The notes: generated by a model from the letters alone, not told the origin. Counted from the stretch's first letter, positions 48,827 to 60,597 are shown. The stretch: 64,000 bases of DNA from Acanthosepion esculentum (GCA_964036315.1 CAXIWW010000817.1:5615501-5679500), one strand, 5' to 3'. Numbers and translations are program-made.

Positions 48827-51800
48827 TCTGCGTGGGACTTTCTGGGAGTGTCTCCTGGGTGGGGGGTCGTCTTTGTAGGACTTTCTTGTACTGTCTCTTG
48901 GGTGGGGGGTCGTCTGCGTGGGACTTTCTGGGACTGGGGATCGTCTGCGTGGGACTTTCTGGGACTGGGTGTCGTCTGCGTCGGACTTTCTGGGACTGTC
49001 TCCTGGGTGGGGGGTCGTCTGCGTGGGACTTTCTGGGACGTGGGGTCGTCTGCGTGGGACTTTCTGGGTCTGTCTCCTGGGTGGGGGTCGTCTGCTTGGG
49101 ACTTTCTGGGACTGGGTGTCGTCTGCGTGGGACTTTCTGGGACTGGGTGTCGTCTGCGTCGGACTTTCTGGGACTGTCTCCTGGGTGGGGGTCGTCTGCG
49201 TGGTACTTTTTGGGACTGGGGGTCGTCTTCGTGGGACTTTCTGGGACTGTCTCCTGTCTGGTGTGTCGTCTGCGTGGGAATGTCTGGGACTGTCTCCTGG
49301 GTGGGGGGTCGTCTGCGTGGGACTTTCTGGGACTGGGGGTCGTCTGAGTGGGACTTTCTGGGACTGTCTCCTGGGCTGGGTGTCGTCTGCGTTGGACTTT
49401 CTGTGACTGTCTCCTGGGTGGGGGCCGTCTGCCTGGGACTTTCTGGGACTGGGTGTCGTCTGCGTCGGACTTTCTGGGACTGTCTCCTGGGTGGGGGGTC
49501 GTCTGCGTGGGACTTTCTGGGACTGGGGGTCGTCTGCGTGGGATTTTCTGGGACTGTCTCCTGTCTCGTGGGTCGTCTGCGTGGGACTTTCTGGGAATGG
49601 GGGTCGTCTGCGTGGGACTTTCTGTGACTGTCTCCTGGGTGGGTGGGTCGCCTGCGTAGGACTTTCTGGGACTGTCTCCTGTCTGGGGGGGTCGTCTGCG
49701 TGGGACTTTCTGGGACTGGGGGTCGTCTGCGTGGGTCTTTCTGGGACTGGTGGTCGTCTGCATGGGACTTTCTGGGACTGTCTACTGGGCTAGGTGTCGT
49801 CTGCGTTGGACTTTCTGGGACTGTCGCCTGGGTGGGGGGTCTTCTGCGTGGGACTTTCTGGGACTGGGGGTCGTCTGCGTGGGACTTTCTGGGACTGTCT
49901 CCTGTCTCGTGGGTCGTCTGCGTGGGACTTTCTGGGACTGGGGGTCGTCTGAGTGGGACTTTCTGGGACTGTCTCCTGGGCTGGGTGTCGTCTGCGTTGA
50001 ACTTTCTGTGACTGTCTCCTGGGTGGGGGCCGTCTGCCTGGGACTTTCTGGGACTGGGTGTCGTCTGCGTCGGACTTTCTGGGACTGTCTCCTGGGTGGG
50101 GGGTCGTCTGCGTGGGACTTTCTGGGACTGGGGGTCGTCTGCGTGGGATTTTCTGGGACTGTCTCCTGTCTCGTGGGTCGTCTGCGTGGGACTTTCTGGG
50201 AATGGGGGTCGTCTGCGTGGGACTTTCTGTGACTGTCTCCTGGGTGGGGGGGTCGCCTGCGTAGGACTTTCTGGGACTGTCTCCAGTCTGGGGGGTCGTC
50301 TGCGTGGGACTTTCTCGGACTGGGGGTCGTCTGCGTGGGTCTTTCTGGGACTGGTGGTCGTCTGCATGGGACTTTCTGGGACTGTCTACTGGGCTGGGTG
50401 TCGTCTGCGTTGGACTTTCTGGGACTGTCGCCTGGGTGGGGGGTCGTCTGCGTGGGACTTTCTGGGACTGGGGGTCGTCTGCGTGGGACTTTCTGGGACT
50501 GTCTCCTGTCTCGTGGGTCGTCTGCGTCGGACTTTCTGGGAATGGGGGTCGTCTGCGTGGGACTTTCTGTGACTGTCTCCTGGGTGGGTGGGGGGTCGTC
50601 TGCGTTGTTCTTTCTGTGACTGTCTCCTTGGTGGGGGCCGTCTGCGTGGGACTTTCTGGGACTGGGTGTGGTCTGCGTCGGACTTTCTGGGAGTGTCTCC
50701 TGGGTGGGGAGTCCTCTGCGTGGGACTTTCTGGGAATGGGGGTCGTCTGCGTGGGACTTTCTAGGACTGTCTCCTGGGTGGGGGGGTCGTCTGCGTAGGA
50801 CTTTCTTGGACTGTCTCCTGGGTGAGGGGTCGTCTGCGTGGGACTTTCTGGGACTGGGGGTCGTCTGCGTGGGACTTTCTGGGACTGGGGGTCGTCTGCG
50901 TGGGACTTTCTGGGAGTGTCTCCTGGGTGGGGGGGTCGTCTTTGTAGGACTTTCTTGTACTGTCTCTTGGGTGGGGGGTCGTCTGCGTGGGACTTTCTGG
51001 GACTGGGGATCGTCTGCGTGGGACTTTCTGGGACTGGGTGTCGTCTGCGTCGGACTTTCTGGGACTGTCTCCTGGGTGCGGGGTCGTCTGCGTGGGATTT
51101 TCTGGGACGTGGGGTCGTCTGCGTGGGACTTTCTGGGTCTGTCTCCTGGGTGGGGGTCGTCTGCTTGGGACTTTCTGGGACTGGGTGTCGTCTGCGTGGG
51201 ACTTTCTGGGACTGGGTGTCGTCTGCGTCGGACTTTCTGGGACTGTCTCCTGGGTGGGGGTCGTCTGCGTGGGACTTTTTGGGACTGGGGGTCGTCTTCG
51301 TGGGACTTTCTGGGACTGTCTCCTGTCTGGTGTGTCGTCTGCGTGGGAATGTCTGGGACTGTCTCCTGGGTGGGGGGTCGTCTGCGTGGGACTTTCTGGG
51401 ACTGGGGGTCGTCTGAGTGGGACTTTCTGGGACTGTCTCCTGGGCTGGGTGTCGTCTGCGTTGGACTTTCTGTGACTGTCTCCTGGGTGGGGGCCGTCTG
51501 CCTGGGACTTTCTGGGACTGGGTGTCGTCTGCGTCGGACTTTCTGGGACTGTCTCCTGGGTGGGGGCCGTCTGCCTGGGACTTTCTGGGACTGGGTGTCG
51601 TCTGCGTCGGACTTTCTGGGACTGTCTCCTGTCTGGTGTGTCGTCTGCGTGGGAATGTCTGGGACTGTCTCCTGGGTGGGGGGTCGTCTGCGTGGGACTT
51701 TCTGGGACTGGGGGTCGTCTGAGTGGGACTTTCTGGGACTGTCTCCTGGGCTGGGTGTCGTCTGCGTTGGACTTTCTGTGACTGTCTCCTGGGTGGGGGC

Positions 51801-54133
51801 CGTCTGCCTGGGACTTTCTGGGACTGGGTGTCGTCTGCGTCGGACTTTCTGGGACTGTCTCCTGGGTGGGGGGTCGTCTGCGTGGGACTTTCTGGGACTG
51901 GGTGTCGTCTGCGTGGGATTTTCTGGGACTGTCTCCTGTCTCGTGGGTCGTCTGCGTGGGACTTTCTGGGAATGGGGGTCGTCTGCGTGGGACTTTCTGT
52001 GACTGTCTCCTGGGTGGGGGGGTCGCCTGCGTAGGACTTTCTGGGACTGTCTCCTGTCTGGGGGGTCGTCTGCGTGGGACTTTCTGGGACTGGGGGTCGT
52101 CTGCGTGGGTCTTTCTGGGACTGGTGGTCGTCTGCATGGGACTTTCTGGGACTGTCTACTGGGCTGGGTGTCGTCTGCGTTGGACTTTCTGGGACTGTCG
52201 CCTGGGTGGGGTGTCGTCTGCGTGGGACTTTCTGGGACTGGGGGTCGTCTGCGTGGGACTTTCTGGGACTGTCTCCTGTCTCGTGGGTCGTCTGCGTGGG
52301 ACTTTCTGGGACTGGGGGTCGTCTGAGTGGGACTTTCTGGGACTGTCTCCTGGGCTGGGTGTCGTCTGCGTTGAACTTTCTGTGACTGTCTCCTGGGTGG
52401 GGGCCGTCTGCCTGGGACTTTCTGGGACTGGGTGTCGTCTGCGTCGGACTTTCTGGGACTGTCTCCTGGGTGGGGGGTCGTCTGCGTGGGACTTTCTGGG
52501 ACTGGGGGTCGTCTGCGTGGGATTTTCTGGGACTGTCTCCTGTCTCGTGGGTCGTCTGCGTGGGACTTTCTGGGAATGGGGGTCGTCTGCGTGGGACTTT
52601 CTGTGACTGTCTCCTGGGTGGGGGGGTCGCCTGCGTAGGACTTTCTGGGACTGTCTCCAGTCTGGGGGGTCGTCTGCGTGGGACTTTCTCGGACTGGGGG
52701 TCGTCTGCGTGGGTCTTTCTGGGACTGGTGGTCGTCTGCATGGGACTTTCTGGGACTGTCTACTGGGCTGGGTGTCGTCTGCGTTGGACTTTCTGGGACT
52801 GTCGCCTGGGTGGGGGGTCGTCTGCGTGGGACTTTCTGGGACTGGGGGTCGTCTGCGTGGGACTTTCTGGGACTGTCTCCTGTCTCGTGGGTCGTCTGCG
52901 TCGGACTTTCTGGGAATGGGGGTCGTCTGCGTGGGACTTTCTGTGACTGTCTCCTGGGTGGGTGGGGGGTCGTCTGCGTTGTTCTTTCTGTGACTGTCTC
53001 CTTGGTGGGGGCCGTCTGCGTGGGACTTTCTGGGACTGGGTGTGGTCTGCGTCGGACTTTCTGGGAGTGTCTCCTGGGTGGGGAGTCCTCTGCGTGGGAC
53101 TTTCTGGGAATGGGGGTCGTCTGCGTGGGACTTTCTAGGACTGTCTCCTGGGTGGGGGGGTCGTCTGCGTAGGACTTTCTTGGACTGTCTCCTGGGTGAG
53201 GGGTCGTCTGCGTGGGACTTTCTGGGACTGGGGGTCGTCTGCGTGGGACTTTCTGGGACTGGGGGTCGTCTGCGTGGGACTTTCTGGGAGTGTCTCCTGG
53301 GTGGGGGGGTCGTCTTTGTAGGACTTTCTTGTACTGTCTCTTGGGTGGGGGGTCGTCTGCGTGGGACTTTCTGGGACTGGGGATCGTCTGCGTGGGACTT
53401 TCTGGGACTGGGTGTCGTCTGCGTCGGATTTCTGGGACTGTCTCCTGGGTGCGGGGTCGTCTGCGTGGGATTTTCTGGGACGTGGGGTCGTCTGCGTGGG
53501 ACTTTCTGGGTCTGTCTCCTGGGTGGGGGTCGTCTGCTTGGGACTTTCTGGGACTGGGTGTCGTCTGCGTGGGACTTTCTGGGACTGGGTGTCGTCTGCG
53601 TCGGACTTTCTGGGACTGTCTCCTGGGTGGGGGTCGTCTGCGTGGGACTTTTTGGGACTGGGGTTCGTCTTCGTGGGACTTTCTGGGACTGTCTCCTGTC
53701 TGGTGTGTCGTCTGCGTGGGAATGTCTGGGACTGTCTCCTGGGTGGGGGGTCGTCTGCGTGGGACTTTCTGGGACTGGGGGTCGTCTGAGTGGGACTTTC
53801 TGGGACTGTCTCCTGGGCTGGGTGTCGTCTGCGTTGGACTTTCTGTGACTGTCTCCTGGGTGGGGGCCGTCTGCCTGGGACTTTCTGGGACTGGGTGTCG
53901 TCTGCGTCGGACTTTCTGGGACTGTCTCCTGGGTGGGGGCCGTCTGCCTGGGACTTTCTGGGACTGGGTGTCGTCTGCGTCGGACTTTCTGGGACTGTCT
54001 CCTGTCTGGTGTGTCGTCTGCGTGGGAATGTCTGGGACTGTCTCCTGGGTGGGGGGTCGTCTGCGTGGGACTTTCTGGGACTGGGGGTCGTCTGAGTGGG
54101 ACTTTCTGGGACTGTCTCCTGGGCTGGGTGTCG
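48827..54133 (+). repeat. 5,307-bp higher-order unit in satellite B, copy 2
   Basis: This is a full-length copy of 43,520-48,826. At 54,134 the array does not restart the 5,307-bp period. It jumps to the phase found at 51,761 (equivalently 46,454), so a third copy begins in the middle of the unit. The near-perfect identity implies very recent expansion, or a collapse/duplication choice made by the assembler. Confidence 0.93.
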
Positions 54134-56400
54134 TCTGCGTTGGACTTTCTGTGACTGTCTCCTGGGTGGGGGCCGTCTGCCTGGGACTTTCTGGGACTGG
54201 GTGTCGTCTGCGTCGGACTTTCTGGGACTGTCTCCTGGGTGGGGGGTCGTCTGCGTGGGACTTTCTGGGACTGGGTGTCGTCTGCGTGGGATTTTCTGGG
54301 ACTGTCTCCTGTCTCGTGGGTCGTCTGCGTGGGACTTTCTGGGAATGGGGGTCGTCTGCGTGGGACTTTCTGTGACTGTCTCCTGGGTGGGGGGGTCGCC
54401 TGCGTAAGACTTTCTGGGACTGTCTCCTGTCTGGGGGGTCGTCTGCGTGGGACTTTCTGGGACTGGGGGTCGTCTGCGTGGGTCTTTCTGGGACTGGTGG
54501 TCGTCTGCATGGGACTTTCTGGGACTGTCTACTGGGCTGGGTGTCGTCTGCGTTGGACTTTCTGGGACTGTCGCCTGGGTGGGGTGTCGTCTGCGTGGGA
54601 CTTTCTGGGACTGGGGGTCGTCTGCGTGGGACTTTCTGGGACTGTCTCCTGTCTCGTGGGTCGTCTGCGTGGGACTTTCTGGGACTGGGGGTCGTCTGAG
54701 TGGGACTTTCTGGGACTGTCTCCTGGGCTGGGTGTCGTCTGCGTTGAACTTTCTGTGACTGTCTCCTGGGTGGGGGCCGTCTGCCTGGGACTTTCTGGGA
54801 CTGGGTGTCGTCTGCGTCGGACTTTCTGGGACTGTCTCCTCGGTGGGGGGTCGTCTGCGTGGGACTTTCTGGGACTGGGGGTCGTCTGCGTGGGATTTTC
54901 TGGGACTGTCTCCTGTCTCGTGGGTCGTCTGCGTGGGACTTTCTGGGAATGGGGGTCGTCTGCGTGGGACTTTCTGTGACTGTCTCCTGGGTGGGGGGGT
55001 CGCCTGCGTAGGACTTTCTGGGACTGTCTCCAGTCTGGGGGGTCGTCTGCGTGGGACTTTCTCGGACTGGGGGTCGTCTGCGTGGGTCTTTCTGGGACTG
55101 GTGGTCGTCTGCATGGGACTTTCTGGGACTGTCTACTGGGCTGGGTGTCGTCTGCGTTGGACTTTCTGGGACTGTCGCCTGGGTGGGGGGTCGTCTGCGT
55201 GGGACTTTCTGGGACTGGGGGTCGTCTGCGTGGGACTTTCTGGGACTGTCTCCTGTCTCGTGGGTCGTCTGCGTCGGACTTTCTGGGAATGGGGGTCGTC
55301 TGCGTGGGACTTTCTGTGACTGTCTCCTGGGTGGGTGGGGGGTCGTCTGCGTTGTTCTTTCTGTGACTGTCTCCTTGGTGGGGGCCGTCTGCGTGGGACT
55401 TTCTGGGACTGGGTGTGGTCTGCGTCGGACTTTCTGGGAGTGTCTCCTGGGTGGGGGGTCCTCTGCGTGGGACTTTCTGGGAATGGGGGTCGTCTGCGTG
55501 GGACTTTCTAGGACTGTCTCCTGGGTGGGGGGGTCGTCTGCGTAGGACTTTCTTGGACTGTCTCCTGGGTGAGGGGTCGTCTGCGTGGGACTTTCTGGGA
55601 CTGGGGGTCGTCTGCGTGGGACTTTCTGGGACTGGGGGTCGTCTGCGTGGGACTTTCTGGGAGTGTCTCCTGGGTGGGGGGGTCGTCTTTGTAGGACTTT
55701 CTTGTACTGTCTCTTGGGTGGGGGGTCGTCTGCGTGGGACTTTCTGGGACTGGGGATCGTCTGCGTGGGACTTTCTGGGACTGGGTGTCGTCTGCGTCGG
55801 ACTTTCTGGGACTGTCTCCTGGGTGCGGGGTCGTCTGCGTGGGATTTTCTGGGACGTGGGGTCGTCTGCGTGGGACTTTCTGGGTCTGTCTCCTGGGTGG
55901 GGGTCGTCTGCTTGGGACTTTCTGGGACTGGGTGTCGTCTGCGTCGGACTTTCTGGGACTGTCTCCTGGGTGCGGGGTCGTCTGCGTGGGATTTTCTGGG
56001 ACGTGGGGTCGTCTGCGTGGGACTTTCTGGTACTGTCTCCTGGGTGGGGGGGTCGCCTGCGTAGGACTTTCTGGGACTGTCTCCTGTCTGGGGGTCGTCT
56101 GCGTGGGACTTTCTCGGACTGGGGGTCGTCTGCGTGGGTCTTTCTGGGACTGGTGGTCGTCTGCATGGGACTTTCTGGGACTGTCTACTGGGCTGGGTGT
56201 CGTCTGCGTTGGACTTTCTGGGACTGTCGCCTGGGTGGGGGGTCGTCTGCGTGGGACTTTCTGGGACTGGGGGTCGTCTGCGTGGGACTTTCTGGGACTG
56301 TCTCCTGTCTCGTGGGTCGTCTGTGTCGGACTTTCTGGGAATGGGGGTCGTCTGCGTGGGACTTTCTGTGACTGTCTCCTGGGTGTGGGGGTCGCCTGCG
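54134..56400 (+). repeat. Partial third copy of the 2.4-kb higher-order unit
   Basis: The sequence follows 46,454 onward at an offset of 7,680 and 51,761 onward at 2,373. It carries a few private changes: CTCGGTGGGGGG near 54,840, and CGTAAGAC near 54,402 in place of CGTAGGAC. After about 55,930 it is rearranged. The CTGGGTGCGGGGTCG block is repeated (55,825 and 55,970), and units normally kilobases away follow at once. This is the transition from the uniform interior to the ragged right edge. Confidence 0.8.
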
Positions 56401-59400
56401 TAGGACTTTCTTGGACTGTCTCCTGGGTGGGGGGTCGCCTGCGTGGGACTTTCTGGGACTGGGGGTCGTCTGCGTGGGACTTTCTGGGACTGGGGGTCGT
56501 CTGCGTGGGACTTTCTGGGACTGTCTCCTGGTTGGGGGGTCGTCTGCGTGGGACTTTCTGGGCCTGGGGGTCGTCTGCGTGGGACTTTCTGGGACTGTCT
56601 CCTGTCTGGGGGGTCGTCTACGTGGGACTTTCTGGGACTGGGGGACGTCTGCGTGGGTCTATCTGGGACTGTCTCCTCGGTGGGTGTCGTCTGCGTGGGA
56701 CTTTCTGGGACTGTCTTCTAGGTGGTGGGTCGTCTGCATGGGACTTTCTGGGACTGTCTCCTGGTTGAGGGGTCGTCTGCGTGGGACTTTCTGGGACTGT
56801 CTCCTGGGTGGGGTGTCGACTTTTGGGCCTTTCTGCGACAGTCTCATGGATTGGGAGTCGTCGGCGTGGGACCTTCTGGGACTGGGGGTCATCTGTGTGG
56901 GACTTTCTTGTACTGGGGGTCGTCTGCATGGACTTTCTGGGACTGTCTCCTGGGTGGGGGTGGTCTGCGTGGGACTTTCTTGGACTGTCTCCTGTCTGGG
57001 GGGTCGTCTGCGTGGGAATTTCCTGGACTGGGTGTCGTCTGCGTGGGTCTTTCTGGGACTGTCTCCTGGGTGGGGGTCGTCTGCTTGGGATTTTGTGGGA
57101 CTGCGGGTCGTCTGCGTGGGTCTTTCTGGGACTGTCTCCTGGGTGGCGGTCGTCTGCGTTGAATTTCTGGGACAAGGGGTCGTCTGCGTGGGACTTTCTG
57201 GGACTGGGGGTCGTCTGCGTGGACTTCCTGGGTCTGTCTCCTGGGTGGTGGGTCGTCTTCGTGGGACTTTCTGGGACTGTCTCCTGGGTGGGGGTCGTCT
57301 GCCTGGGATTTCTGGGACTGGGGGTCGTCTGCGTGTGACTCTTTGGGACTGTCTCCTGGTTGGGGGGTCGTCTGCGTGGGACTTTCTGGGACTGGGGGTC
57401 GTCTCCGTGGGACTTTCTTGGACTGTCTCCTGGGTGGTGGGGTGTCTGCGTGAGACTTTCTTGGACTGTCTGCTGGGTGGGGGTCGTCTGCGTGGGACTT
57501 TCTGGGACTGGGGGTCGTCTGCGTGTGACTTTCTGGGACTGTCTCCTGGGTGGAAGGCCGTCTGCGTGGGTCTTTCTGGGACTGGGGATTGTCTGGGTGA
57601 GACATTCTGGGACTGGGTTCGTCTGCGTGGGACTTTCTGAGAGTGTCTCCTGGGTGGGGGGTCGTCTGCGTGGGAATTTCTGGGACAGGGGGTCGTCCGC
57701 GTGGGAGTTTCTGGGACTGACTCCTGGGTGGGGGGTCGTCTGTGTGGGACATTCTGGGACTGGGGGTCGTCTGCGTGGGACTTTCTGGGACTGGGGGTCG
57801 TCTGCGTGGGACTTTCGGGTACTGTCTCCTGGGTGGGGGGTCGTCTGCGTGGGACTTTCTTGGAATGGGGGTAGTCTGCGTGGGACTTTCTGGGACTGTC
57901 TCCTGGGTGGGGGTCGTCTGCGTGGGACTTTGTGGGACTGGGGGTCATCTGCGTGGGACTTTCTGGGACTGGGGAGGTCGTCTGCTAGGGACTTTCTGGG
58001 ACAGTCTCCTGACTGGGGATCGTCGGCGTGGGACTTTCTGGGACTGGGGGTTGTCTGCGTGGGACTTTCTGGGACTGTCTCCTGGGTGGGCGTCGTCTGC
58101 GTGGGACTTTCTGGGACTGGGGGTCGTCTGCGTGGGACTTTCTGGGACAGTCTCCTGGGTTGGGGTCGTCTGTTTGGGACTTTCTGGGACTGTCTCCTGG
58201 GTGGGGGTGGTCTGCGTGGGACTTTCTGGGACTGGGGGTCGTCTGCGTGGGAGTTTCTGGGACTGTCTCCTGGGTGGGGTGTCGTCTGCGTGGGACTTTC
58301 TAAGACTGGTGGTCGTCTGCGTGGGACTTTCTGGGACAGCCTCCTGTGTGGGGGGTCGTCTACGTGGGACATTCTGGGACTGGGGGTAATTTGCGTGGGA
58401 CTTTCTATGACTGGGGGTCGCCTGCGTCGGACTTTCCGGGACTGTCTCCTGGGTGGGGGGTCGTCTGTTTGGGGCTTTCTCGGACTGTCTCCTGGGTTGG
58501 GGGTCGTCTGCGTGGGACTTTCTGGGACTGGGTTCGTCTGCGTGGGACTTTCTGGGACTGAGGGTCGTCTGTGTGGGACATTCTTGGACTGGCTGTCGTC
58601 TTCGTGGGACTTTCTGGGACTGTCTCGTGGGTGGGGGGTCGTCTGTTTGGGACGTTCTGGGACTATCTCCTGGGTGGGGGTCGTCTGACTGGAACCTTCT
58701 TGGACTGGGGGTCGTCTCCGTGGGACTTTCTGGGACTCTCTCCTGGATAGGGGGTCGACTGTTTGGGACTTTCTGGGACTGTCTCCTCGTTGGGGGGTCG
58801 TCGGCGTGGGACCTTCTGGGCCTGGGGATCATCTGCGTGGGACTTTCTTTTACTTGGGTCGTCTGCGTGGACTTTATGGGACTGTCTCCTGGGTGAGGGG
58901 TCGTCTGCGTGGGACTTTCTGGGACTGGAGGACGTCTGCATGGGACTTTCTGGGACTGTTTCCTGGGTGGGGAGTCGTCTGCGTGGAACTTTCTGGGACT
59001 GGGTGTCGTCTGCGTTGGATATTCTGGGACTGTCTCCTGGGTGGCGGCTCGTCTATGTGGGACTTTCTGGGATTGGGGGTCGTCTGTGTGGGACTTTCTT
59101 GGACAGGGGGTCGTCTCCGTGGGACTTTCTGTGACTGTCTCCTGGGTGGAGGCGGTCTGCGTGGGACTTTCTGGGACTGTCTCCTTGGTGGGGGGTCGTC
59201 TGCGTGGGACTTTGTGGGACTGTGGGTCATCTGCGTGGGACTTTCTGGGACTGGGGGGGGGGTCGTCTGCGTGGGACTTTCTGGGACTGTCTCCTGACTG
59301 GGGGGTCGTCTGCGTGGGACTTACTGGGACTTGGGGTTGTCTGCGTGGGACTTTCTGGGACTGTCTCCTGGGTGGGGAGTCGTCTGCGTGGAACTTTCTG

Positions 59401-60590
59401 GGATTGGGGTCCTCTGCGTGGGACTTTCTGGGACAGTCTCCTGGGTGGGGGGTCGTCTGCGTGTTATTTTCTGGGACTGGGGGGGTCGTCTGCGTGGGAC
59501 TTTCTGGGACTGTCTCCTGACTGGGGGGTCGTCTGCGTGGGACTTACTGGGACTGGGGGTTGTCTGCGTGGGACTTTCTGGGACTGTCTCCTGGGTGGGG
59601 AGTCGTCTGCGTTGGACTTTCTGGGATTGGGGTCCTCTGCGTGGGACTTTCTGGGACAGTCTCCTGGGTGGGGGGTCGTCTGCGTGGGACATTCTGGGAC
59701 TGTGGGTGGTCTGCGTGGACCTTTCTATGACTGGGGGTCGTCTGCGTGGGACTTTCTGGGAAAGTCTCCTGGGTGGGGGGTCGTCTACGTGGGACATTCT
59801 GGGACTGGGTGTCGTTTGCGTGGGACTTTCTCTGACTGGGGGTCGTCTGCGTCGGACTTTCTGGGACTGTCTCCGGGGTGGGGGGGTCGTCTGTTTGGGA
59901 CTTTCTTGGACTGTCTCCTGTGTGGGGGGTCGTCTGTTTGGGACGTTCTGGGACTGTCTCCTTGGTGTGAGGGTCGTCTGCGTGGGACTTTCTGGGACTG
60001 TGGGTCGTCTCCGTGAGACTTTCTGGGACTGTCTCCTGGATGGGTGTCGTCTGCGTGGGACTTTCTGGGCCTGTCTACTGCGTGGGGTGTCGACTGTTTG
60101 GGACATTTTGGGACAGTCTCCTGGTTGGGGGGTCGTCGGCGTGGGACCTTCTGGGATTGGGGGTCATCTGCGGGGGACTTTCTTGCGCTGGGGGTCGTCT
60201 GCGTGGACTTTCTGGGACTGTCTCCTGGGTGAGGGGTCGCCTGCGTGTGACTTTTTGTGACTGGAGGTCGTCTGCATGGGACTTTCTGGGACTGTCTCCT
60301 GGGTGGGGTGTCGACTGCGTGTGACTTTCTGTGACTGTCTCCTGGGTGGGTGTCGTCTGCGTCGGACTTTCTGGGACTGTCTCCTGGGAGGTGTGTCGTC
60401 TGTTTGGGACGTTCTGGGACTGTCTCCTGGGAGGGGGGTCGTCTGTTTGGTACGTTTGGGGACTGTCTGCTGGATGGGGGGTCGTCTTCGTGGGACTTTC
60501 TGGGACTGGGGGTCGTCTTCGTGAGACTTTCTGGGACTGTCTCCTGGATGGGTGTCGTCTGCGTGGGACTTTCTGGGACTGGGCGTCGTC
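56400..60590 (+). repeat. Satellite B, right edge, divergent
   Basis: The units are heterogeneous again, with frequent GTCTGTTTGGGAC, GACAGTCTCC, TCGACT and G-run length changes and no long exact internal copy. A short repeat of about 250 bp is visible at 59,255-59,460 and 59,485-59,690, sharing CTCCTGACTGGGG, GGGACTTACTGG and GATTGGGGTCCTC. Three of the five linked ~150-bp variant blocks lie here. The array stops in mid-unit at about 60,590. Confidence 0.82.
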
Positions 60591-60597
60591 TAAAATC
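60583..60597. other. Satellite B / satellite C junction
   Basis: Satellite B ends GGGCGTCGTC and passes into TAAAATCTTACAC, the tail of a satellite C monomer. The C consensus here is GACGTAGTCTAAAATC and B reads GGCGTCGTCT. The two share CGT-GTCT, so the crossover could lie anywhere in that short match. There is no unique sequence between the families. Confidence 0.9.

Larger units (their letters stand above)
12900..60590 (+). repeat. Satellite B: G-rich 31-bp / ~43-bp composite minisatellite array
   Basis: This is about 47.7 kb of one repeat family in one orientation. The short unit (31 bp) reads GGGGGTCGTCTGCG then TGGGACTTTCTGGGACT. The long unit has 12 extra bases, GTCTCCTGGGTG, between GGGACT and the G-run, giving about 43 bp. 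Frequent variants are TCATCTGCG, TCGTCTGCATG, GGGAATTTC, CTTTCTTGGACTG, TGTCTCCTGTCTGG and TCTCCAGGGTGG. The average spacing implies well over a thousand units. The + strand is about 65% GC with G far above C. I see no inverted unit anywhere in the block. Long stop-free frames exist on both strands because the units lack stops in most frames. Confidence 0.96.

Noticed and set aside
44475..49763. Long minus-strand open frames in satellite B (up to 1,762 codons) as genes for proline/arginine-rich proteins
   Set aside because: They are three-frame readings of a 31/43-bp repeat whose complement lacks stops. Overlapping frames are open at the same place, starts are arbitrary, and there is no codon bias, domain, splice structure or non-repeat end.
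1..60590. Immunoglobulin switch region (G-rich repeats, AGCT in each satellite A unit)
   Set aside because: G-richness and AGCT occur in different families, no constant-region exon or flanking unique DNA is present, and the arrays are far too regular.
12900..60590. rDNA intergenic spacer repeats
   Set aside because: No rRNA gene sequence, Pol I promoter or terminator pattern is recognisable in 64 kb.
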